Shown piece by piece: positions 57,706-64,000 of a stretch of 64,000 nt of DNA. Within the stretch, counting starts at the first letter, position 1. Every line of letters begins with the position of its first letter. The stretch comes from Buxus sempervirens (taxonomy: Eukaryota; Streptophyta; Magnoliopsida; Buxales; Buxaceae), in NCBI GenBank assembly GCA_947561395.2, contig OX387182.1:51111283-51175282 (forward strand). The letters run 5' to 3'. Below the pieces are notes generated by a model, which was not told the origin of the DNA, did no database searches, and saw nothing but the letters and a program-made list of their open reading frames with translations. Made by a program: the position numbers and the translations under genes.

Positions 57706-58180
57706 TTACCTCCACCACTAGCACTACCACTACCATCACTATCACCACCACTACTTTTGTTGTCATCGCAACCAACACTAGTACGGTAGTACCTACACCA
57801 CCTTACTACCACTACCCCTCCACCATTATCGCCACCACCATCAAAACACAACCACCATCACAACCACCATAGTCACCACTACTATCTTCTTATCACTTCG
57901 AATTCCTTTTCCATCACTATCACGGCATAACCATTATCATTACTATAATCCACACCACTATCTCACTATTGCCATTGTTGCCACCATAGCCACTACCGAC
58001 CACCACACTACCACTACCACTCCACAATTGTAGCCGCTGCCAGCACCAATCCATGCCACAACCACCATTGCCACCACTACCACCGCACAATCACCACACA
58101 ACCTCCACCATTACTACCACCTTCTCATCACTTCCTTCTTCAGCACAATCACTGTACAACCATTACCACCACTGTAGCCA
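57706..58180. repeat. ACC/CAT-rich trinucleotide array
   Basis: Imperfect ACC, ACT and CAT triplets dominate about 475 bp. Frames through it give low-complexity protein only, so no gene is called. Confidence 0.85.
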
Positions 58181-58181
58181 C

Positions 58182-58745
58182 TGTTAACCGTTTCTCTTTT
58201 AAGAGTTAAGTGTCTTCATTTTAGGAGTTAAATCTCTTTATTTTAAGAGTTTCTCTTTTAAGAGTTAAGTCTCTTTATTTTAAGAGTTAAGTCTCTTCAT
58301 TTTAAGAGTTTCTCTTTTAAGAGTTAAGTCTCTTCATTTTAAGAGTTTCTCTTTTAGGAGTTAAGTCTCTTCATTTAGGAGTTAAGTCTCTTCATTTAGC
58401 AACGGAAAGTGGTCCACAATTCATGGAGCAGTTAGAATGTGCCCATCTTGATCTGAAGCATTGAACACATAGCCACTGAAAAGCTTGATGGAAGCTTGGC
58501 TATAAATGATCTGTTTGGTCCCCAAACTCAACATGCTCAATCCCCTTCAGTTTTACACCATCTAAAGAGAGTGATTAGAGTTTGGAAGTGCCAAATATCG
58601 AGAGAACGAAGCAGCAACGTGAAGAACATCAATGGCTGGAGGTACAGATTCCTTGGCATTAAGCCTTTACAATTCAGTTTTAAGTTTATTCATATTCGAT
58701 TCTAAGTGTTTATTCCGCATAATTAGAATCGTTGGATTTCTTACA
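58182..58745 (+). repeat. Candidate 5' LTR of the second copia element
   Basis: The right end (TTACA, 58745) is fixed by the primer-binding site that follows. The left end at TGTTAACCG (58182) is a guess because the 3' LTR lies outside the window. A TATA box (CTATAAATGA, about 58500-58508) supports an LTR promoter. A minisatellite (CTTTTAAGAGTTAAGTCTCTT, about 58191-58400) fills the left part. Confidence 0.5.
58191..58400. repeat. Minisatellite of AAGAGTTAAGTCTCTT units
   Basis: About nine units of 17-35 bp alternate between TTTCTCTTTTAAGAG and TTAAGTCTCTTCATTTTA. The core is partly palindromic (AAGAG / CTCTT). Confidence 0.85.
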
Positions 58746-58747
58746 TT

Positions 58748-58762
58748 TGGTATCGGAGCAGG
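58748..58762 (+). promoter_or_regulatory. Primer-binding site of the second copia element
   Basis: TGGTATCGGAGCAGG begins 2 bp after the LTR end. It differs from the common TGGTATCAGAGC at one base. Confidence 0.85.
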
Positions 58763-59816
58763 TTTTATTCTCTGTCTTGATGTTTTTTTTGCTCTGTTTG
58801 TCTCTGTTTTTTGGGCGAGATTGGCAATGTGGATTTGCAAAATCTGGAGGTTGAAGACGACCATCTTGATGACGTGTCGTTTTCACCTTTAGATGGCATG
58901 GAGAATAGCAATAAGACTCCTGTCATTTTTACCTTGACTTTATGACTGTTGCTAAGATTCTCTTCTCAACCCCTCCAAAGAGGAAGAAATTTGGGTGGGC
59001 CCAGGCTCTTTTGGACCAGAATTTGTGTGCTTATAAAATGTCTAAATAATTAATTTAGTTTGCATAGGCCCACATATAAGATTTGCTCAAACTTTTATGC
59101 ATATGATTTTTATTTAATTATATGCAATTTGTTAATTGTTGTGCAAATTTATCTCTATGCTCGTATTTAGTTTGCATGAATTGATTATTTCTACTCTATA
59201 TTAATACATGCAATTTTTGGGTGAACTAAATGTTATGCATAATATTATAGTTTTCATTATGCAATATTTATGCTTATATTATGAGAATATTTTTGTGCAT
59301 AATAAATAACATATTAGTATTAGTTAAAATTATGTAATTCTTGATTATTCTCATATTAAGCTAGTCTTTATGCATTTTAATGTCTAGTGATCCATATAAT
59401 TTTAATTAATTAGAGATTAGCCACAGCATCTTTAATTAAAGAAAATTATATATTATGATCACATAAAGAATATTAGACATTAATTGTAATTAATTATATT
59501 GAATATAATAAATTTTATCCCACAGGAATTCTTTATTATATTTATATTATTAATTAGGATAAAATATCGAGTTATTCATAACTTACCCACAGGAATTATG
59601 AATTAAATAATTTGATAGTTTTATCATAAAGTTCAATCTAAGATAGAATATGTATATCAAATTCTATCATAAAGAATAATTGAATCTACTTGAATTAAAA
59701 ATTTAGCCCACAGGCATTTTTTATGTCATTGGATTCAATTTTTAAGCATGATTTTCATTGGTAAAGCATGAAATTTTATTTAGACCTCAGTTTTAACATA
59801 AGCATGTAATCTATAA
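58763..59816 (+). other. Long AT-rich leader of the second copia element
   Basis: About 1 kb lies between the primer-binding site and gag. CCCACAGG(A/C)ATT occurs three times (near 59518, 59585 and 59708) in AT-rich DNA. A likely splice acceptor TTTTATGCAG ends near 59825. Confidence 0.5.
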
Positions 59817-59930
59817 TTTTATGCAGTTGTACAACCTGCAAATTTCTCTGATATTCGTTGTGATATCCCTGAACTTAAGGGAGATAACTATAAAGTCTGG
59901 AAGGAGAGAGTTCTTCTTCATTTAGGGTGG

Positions 59931-62900
59931 ATGGACATAGATTATGCTATTAGGAAAGACGAACCACCTGCACTTACTAATTCCAGCACAGCAGCGGACA
60001 TCACGCTTTATGAACGATGGGAGCGATCTAATCGTCTCAGCATGATGTTCATTAAGACAAGAATTTCTGCTGGTATCCGTGGTTCTGTTGATCAACATGA
60101 AAAGGTCCGAGACTTGCTGAAAGCCATTGATGATCAATTCATCACTTCAGACAAGGCACTAGCAAGCACCCTAATCATGAAGCTCTCATCCCAAAAGCTC
60201 ATCGGTGTGAGAGGTGTGCGCGAGCACATCATGCAAATGAGGGACATCATGGCTCAATTGAAGAAACTCGAGGTTGAAATGTCGGATTCTTTCCTAGTGC
60301 ACTACATCCTGAACACCCTTCCGCACCAATACGGACCCTTCAAAATCTCATACAACACACATAAAGATAAATGGTCAATTAATGAACTCATGACCATGTG
60401 TGTTCAAGAGGAAGGAAGATTGGTGATGGAACAGGGAGAAAGTGCAATGCTGGCAACACGTGGAAAGGGCAAATCTCAAGCCAATCAGAAATGGAAAGGT
60501 AAAATACCTCCCCAAGCTGGTATCAAGAAAGATTCCAAGTGTTTCTTTTGTAAAAAGAAGGGACACATGAAGAAGGAATGCGTCAAATTTCAGAAATGGC
60601 TTGAGGATAAAGGTAATACAACCTCATTTGTTAGCTATGAATCTAATATGGTTAATGTCAATATTAACACATGGTGGATTGATTCTGGATCAACAATCCA
60701 CATTTCGAATTCCTTGCAGGGTTTGCAAAACCTAAGGAAGCCAGTGGGAAGTGAGCAAAACATCTTATCAGGAAACAAGATAGGCTCGCATGTGGAAGCT
60801 ATAGGAACTTGCTATTTAATTTTAAGTGGTGGCTTTGTTTTAAAGTTAGAAAGGACCTTTTATGTTCCAAGTTTTTCTAGAAACTTGATTTCAGTTTCAA
60901 GGCTTGTACCTTTTGAATATTCCTTTAATTTTTCAGGAACATCTTTCAGTTTATTTTATAAATCTGATTGTGTTGGGAATGGTACTTTGTCTGATGGTCT
61001 TTACTGCATGAATTTACAAAACAATGCCACTTATGATTCAATGCATGTTCACACTGGCACTAAAAGATGTGTTATTAATGAGGATTCCTCTAAATTATGG
61101 CACCGGAGATTAGGTCATATCTCTATAGAAAGAATTAAAAGATTAGTAAATGAAGGGGTACTTAATACTCTGGATTTTACTGATTTTGAGACTTGTGTGG
61201 ACTGCATAAAGGGAAAGCAGACAAACAAGTCAAAGAAAGGTGCCAAAAGGAGTTCGGACATATTAGAGATCATACATAGTGATATATGTAGTCCAGACAT
61301 GGACTCACATGGTCAGAAATACTTCATCTCCTTCATAGATGATTACTCACGATATATGTATCTCTACATGCTTTATAACAAGAATGAAGCACTAGATGCC
61401 TTTAAAATCTTTAAGGCTGAAGTAGAGAAACAATGCGGTAAGCAAATTAAGATCGTGAGATCAGATAGAGGTGGAGAATATTATGGTAGATACACAGAAG
61501 ATGGACAAGCACCTGGGCCATTCGCAAAGTTTCTTCAAGAGCATGGGATTGTTGCCCAATACACCATGCCTGGTTCACCGGACCAGAATGGTGTAGCAGA
61601 AAGAAGAAACAGAACATTATTGGACATGGTGCGGAGTATGCTTAGCAACTCAAATCTTCCTAAATCCTTGTGGACTGAAGCACTTAAGACGGCTGTGTAT
61701 ATATTAAACCGAGTTCCAACCAAGGCTGTTCCTAAAACGCCATTTGAATTATGGAAAGGTTGGAAACCGAGTTTGCGACATATGCATGTTTGGGGATGCC
61801 CGTCTGAAGTGAGGATTTATAATCCACAAGAGAAGAAGCTAGACCCAAGGACCATTAGTGGGTATTTCATTGGATATGCTGAAAGGTCTAAAGGTTACAG
61901 ATTTTATTGTCCATCTCATAGCACTAGGATTGTGGAATCAAGAAATGCAAAGTTTCTTGAAAATGACTTGATGAGTGGGAGTGATCAAACCAGGAACATA
62001 GTTTCTGAGAAGGATCATTCAGAATCTCAACCTTCCACCTCAAGTGATAGATTGGTTATTGTTTACAGCACCCCTCAAGTACAAACTGGTGTTGAACAAC
62101 CAATCATTGAAGTTCCACAAGCTGCTGATGACATTCCAGTAGATCAGGTAGTTCAAGAGTTGCCAATAACTTTTGAACAGCAAGTTGAACCACCTACTTC
62201 TCAGGAATATGATGGTACAACATTAAGAAGATCTATTAGACCAAAGAGATCAGCAATTCCTGATGATTATATTGTGTATCTGCAAGAATCTGACTACAAT
62301 ATTGGAGCCGAAAATGATCCCGAGTTCTTTTCACAAGCCATGAGTTGCAAAGAATCAGAATTATGGTACAATGCCATGAGGGAAGAGTTGAATTCTATGA
62401 AGAGTAACGGAGTCTGGGATCTTGTTGAGTTGCCTAATGGTGTAAAAGCCATTGGATGTAAATGGGTCTTTAAGACAAAGAAAGACTCATTGGGCAACAT
62501 TGAGAGATACAAGGCAAGACTCGTTGCTAAGGGATTCACTCAGAAAGAAGGAATCGATTACACTGAGACTTTTTCTCCTGTATCTAAGAAAGATTCCTTG
62601 CGCGTTATTTTGGCATTAGTAGCCCATTTTGATTTAGAGTTGCAACAAATGGATGTAAAAACGGCATTTCTCAATGGAGATCTAGAGGAGGAGGTTTACA
62701 TGAAACAACCTGAAGGATTCCCCTCTAGTGATGGTGAGCAATTGGTTTGCAAGCTCAAGAAATCCATATACGGTTTAAAACAAGCATCCCGCCAATGGTA
62801 CCTGAAATTCCATGATGTAATTTCTTCATTCGGGTTTGTAGAAAACATTATGGATCAATGTATATACCAGAAGGTCAGTGGGAGTAAAATATGTTTTCTT

Positions 62901-63887
62901 GTTTTATATGTGGATGATATTTTGCTGGCAACCAATGATAAGGGTTTGCTGCATGAGGTGAAACAATTCCTCTCTAAAAATTTCGATATGAAGGATATGG
63001 GTGAGGCATCTTATGTCATTGGCATAAAGATCCATAGAGACAGATTTCAAGGTATCTTGGGTCTGTCTCAGGAAATCTATATTAATAAAGTTTTAGAGAA
63101 ATTTCGGATGAAGGATTGCTCACCAAGTGTAGCTCCCATTGTGAAGGGTGATAGGTTCAATTTGAGCCAATGCCCGAAGAACGACCTTGAAAGGGAACAA
63201 ATGAAGAACATTCCATATGCTTCAACTGTTGGAAGCCTAATGTATGCTCAAGTCTGCACAAGACCTGACATTGCATTTGCTGTGGGAATGTTGGGACGAT
63301 ATCAGAGTAATCCAGGTTTGGACCACTGGAGAGCTGCAAAGAAAGTAATGAGGTACCTTCAAGGAACCAAAGACTATATGCTTATGTACAGACGGACAGA
63401 CAATCTGGAAGTAATTGGCTACTCAGATTCTGACTTAGCTGGTTGCATTGATTCACGCAAATCAACATCAGGATACATTTTTTTGATGGCCGGTGGAGCT
63501 ATATCATGGAGGAGTGCCAAACAGACTTTGATTGCCACTTCCACTATGGAAGCCGAGTTCGTCTCCTGTTTTGAGGCTACCTCACATGGTGTATGGCTTA
63601 AGAGTTTCATTTCTGGGCTTAGAATTATGGATTCTATCTCTAGGCCATTAAGAATATATTGCGATAATTCAGCTGCTGTTTTTATGGCTAAGAACAACAA
63701 AAGTGGAAGTCGAAGTAAACACATCGACATTAAGTACTTAGCCATAAGGGAACGTATCAAAGAAAAGAAAGTGGTCATTGAGCACATTAGCACTGAGTTA
63801 ATGATAGCTGATCCTTTGACTAAGGGCATGCCACCGTTGAAATTCAAGGATCATGTAGTGAATATGGGACTTGGTTCCATTATGTAA
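59931..63887 (+). CDS. Ty1/copia Gag-Pol polyprotein, intact, 1318 codons
   Basis: One uninterrupted frame carries all copia domains in order: gag (about 1-190), a CCHC knuckle CFFCKKKGHMKKEC (near 204-217), protease WWIDSGSTIHI (near 248), integrase HHCC zinc site (WHRRLGHIS...CVDCIKGK, from about 387) with the DDE core (HSDICSPD, DRGGEYYG, NGVAERRNR, about 450-555), reverse transcriptase (YKARLVAKGFTQ, near 845, to YVDDILLA, near 993) and RNase H (GYSDSDLAGC near 1163, STMEAEF near 1204, IYCDNSAA near 1243). The same frame is open for 38 more codons upstream of this ATG (from 59817) and reads like gag there (PELKGDNYKVWKERVL), so the true N-terminus lies upstream, perhaps across an intron. 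It is potentially active. Confidence 0.92.
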   Translation: MDIDYAIRKDEPPALTNSSTAADITLYERWERSNRLSMMFIKTRISAGIRGSVDQHEKVRDLLKAIDDQFITSDKALASTLIMKLSSQKLIGVRGVREHIMQMRDIMAQLKKLEVEMSDSFLVHYILNTLPHQYGPFKISYNTHKDKWSINELMTMCVQEEGRLVMEQGESAMLATRGKGKSQANQKWKGKIPPQAGIKKDSKCFFCKKKGHMKKECVKFQKWLEDKGNTTSFVSYESNMVNVNINTWWIDSGSTIHISNSLQGLQNLRKPVGSEQNILSGNKIGSHVEAIGTCYLILSGGFVLKLERTFYVPSFSRNLISVSRLVPFEYSFNFSGTSFSLFYKSDCVGNGTLSDGLYCMNLQNNATYDSMHVHTGTKRCVINEDSSKLWHRRLGHISIERIKRLVNEGVLNTLDFTDFETCVDCIKGKQTNKSKKGAKRSSDILEIIHSDICSPDMDSHGQKYFISFIDDYSRYMYLYMLYNKNEALDAFKIFKAEVEKQCGKQIKIVRSDRGGEYYGRYTEDGQAPGPFAKFLQEHGIVAQYTMPGSPDQNGVAERRNRTLLDMVRSMLSNSNLPKSLWTEALKTAVYILNRVPTKAVPKTPFELWKGWKPSLRHMHVWGCPSEVRIYNPQEKKLDPRTISGYFIGYAERSKGYRFYCPSHSTRIVESRNAKFLENDLMSGSDQTRNIVSEKDHSESQPSTSSDRLVIVYSTPQVQTGVEQPIIEVPQAADDIPVDQVVQELPITFEQQVEPPTSQEYDGTTLRRSIRPKRSAIPDDYIVYLQESDYNIGAENDPEFFSQAMSCKESELWYNAMREELNSMKSNGVWDLVELPNGVKAIGCKWVFKTKKDSLGNIERYKARLVAKGFTQKEGIDYTETFSPVSKKDSLRVILALVAHFDLELQQMDVKTAFLNGDLEEEVYMKQPEGFPSSDGEQLVCKLKKSIYGLKQASRQWYLKFHDVISSFGFVENIMDQCIYQKVSGSKICFLVLYVDDILLATNDKGLLHEVKQFLSKNFDMKDMGEASYVIGIKIHRDRFQGILGLSQEIYINKVLEKFRMKDCSPSVAPIVKGDRFNLSQCPKNDLEREQMKNIPYASTVGSLMYAQVCTRPDIAFAVGMLGRYQSNPGLDHWRAAKKVMRYLQGTKDYMLMYRRTDNLEVIGYSDSDLAGCIDSRKSTSGYIFLMAGGAISWRSAKQTLIATSTMEAEFVSCFEATSHGVWLKSFISGLRIMDSISRPLRIYCDNSAAVFMAKNNKSGSRSKHIDIKYLAIRERIKEKKVVIEHISTELMIADPLTKGMPPLKFKDHVVNMGLGSIM

Positions 63888-64000
63888 TTTTTCGTTGTAT
63901 GGACAATGTTGTTCTAATGAAATTCTTAATTATTGTGATGTTTTTCTCATATTTATGTGCACCTTAATTTTGAGAAAAATTCATCTGTGTTGGACCAAGA

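Larger units (their letters stand above)
58182..64000 (+). mobile_element. Second Ty1/copia retrotransposon, cut by the window end
   Basis: It comprises a candidate LTR, primer-binding site, leader and complete polyprotein. After the stop at 63885-63887, about 110 bp of AT-rich sequence continue to the edge without an LTR. The intact frame marks it as much younger than the copia element at 19681-37379. Confidence 0.85.

Noticed and set aside
57594-57851. Gly/Asp-rich 85-codon minus-strand frame
   Set aside because: It is a by-product of the ACC-rich trinucleotide array.

Overview
The window is nuclear DNA of a seed plant, most likely a flowering plant with a large, repeat-rich genome. The evidence is AT-rich intergenic DNA, GT-AG introns, a PIN auxin efflux carrier gene, and dense layers of plant transposons: Ty1/copia, LTRs of probable Ty3/gypsy type, hAT, Mutator-like, Helitron, LINE and MITE elements. 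I cannot name the species. No tRNA, rRNA or CRISPR feature was seen.

Only two intact cellular-type genes can be assembled. One is a six-exon PIN1-clade auxin efflux carrier (48835-51604, +, 600 codons). The other is a nine-exon Ulp1/SENP-type cysteine peptidase (10548-12578, -, 402 codons). The peptidase has every catalytic residue, but it sits among transposon-like debris and may be mobile-element cargo. A complete Ty1/copia polyprotein (59931-63887, +) belongs to an element that runs off the right edge.

Layout. 1-1075: a degenerate KpnI-site minisatellite. 1076-3271: a 5'-truncated LTR. 3277-3699: a dead coiled-coil exon. 4008-6590: a small ORF and a decayed GRF zinc-finger gene between two inverted arrays of a ~23-bp repeat. 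7254-9597: a solo LTR. 9598-13215: the Ulp1 gene and an acidic fragment beside it. 13216-19663: mostly unassigned AT-rich DNA with an LTR remnant and two MITEs.

19664-37706 is one nested stack. A hAT MITE was split by a copia element (minus strand, 19681-37379). The copia 3' LTR then took a MITE, which took two solo LTRs. The copia interior took a Mutator-like element (27247-29123) and a TTF/DUF4371 hAT transposon (29171-34613), and the hAT took a further solo LTR. Most levels carry a readable target-site duplication, so the order of insertion can be read.

37707-48300: more MITEs, a tandem cluster of long hairpins, and a truncated LINE with its target duplication. 48300-51870: the PIN gene, free of recognisable transposons. 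51870-58180: hairpin MITEs, tandem Helitrons, a hAT MITE, a LINE tail and an ACC-rich array. 58182 to the end: the second copia element.

The most unusual signal is in the U3 part of three related solo LTRs. Each carries three or four short tandem palindromes about 160-195 bp upstream of the TATA box. The palindromes keep their fold, but one LTR has an entirely different stem sequence.
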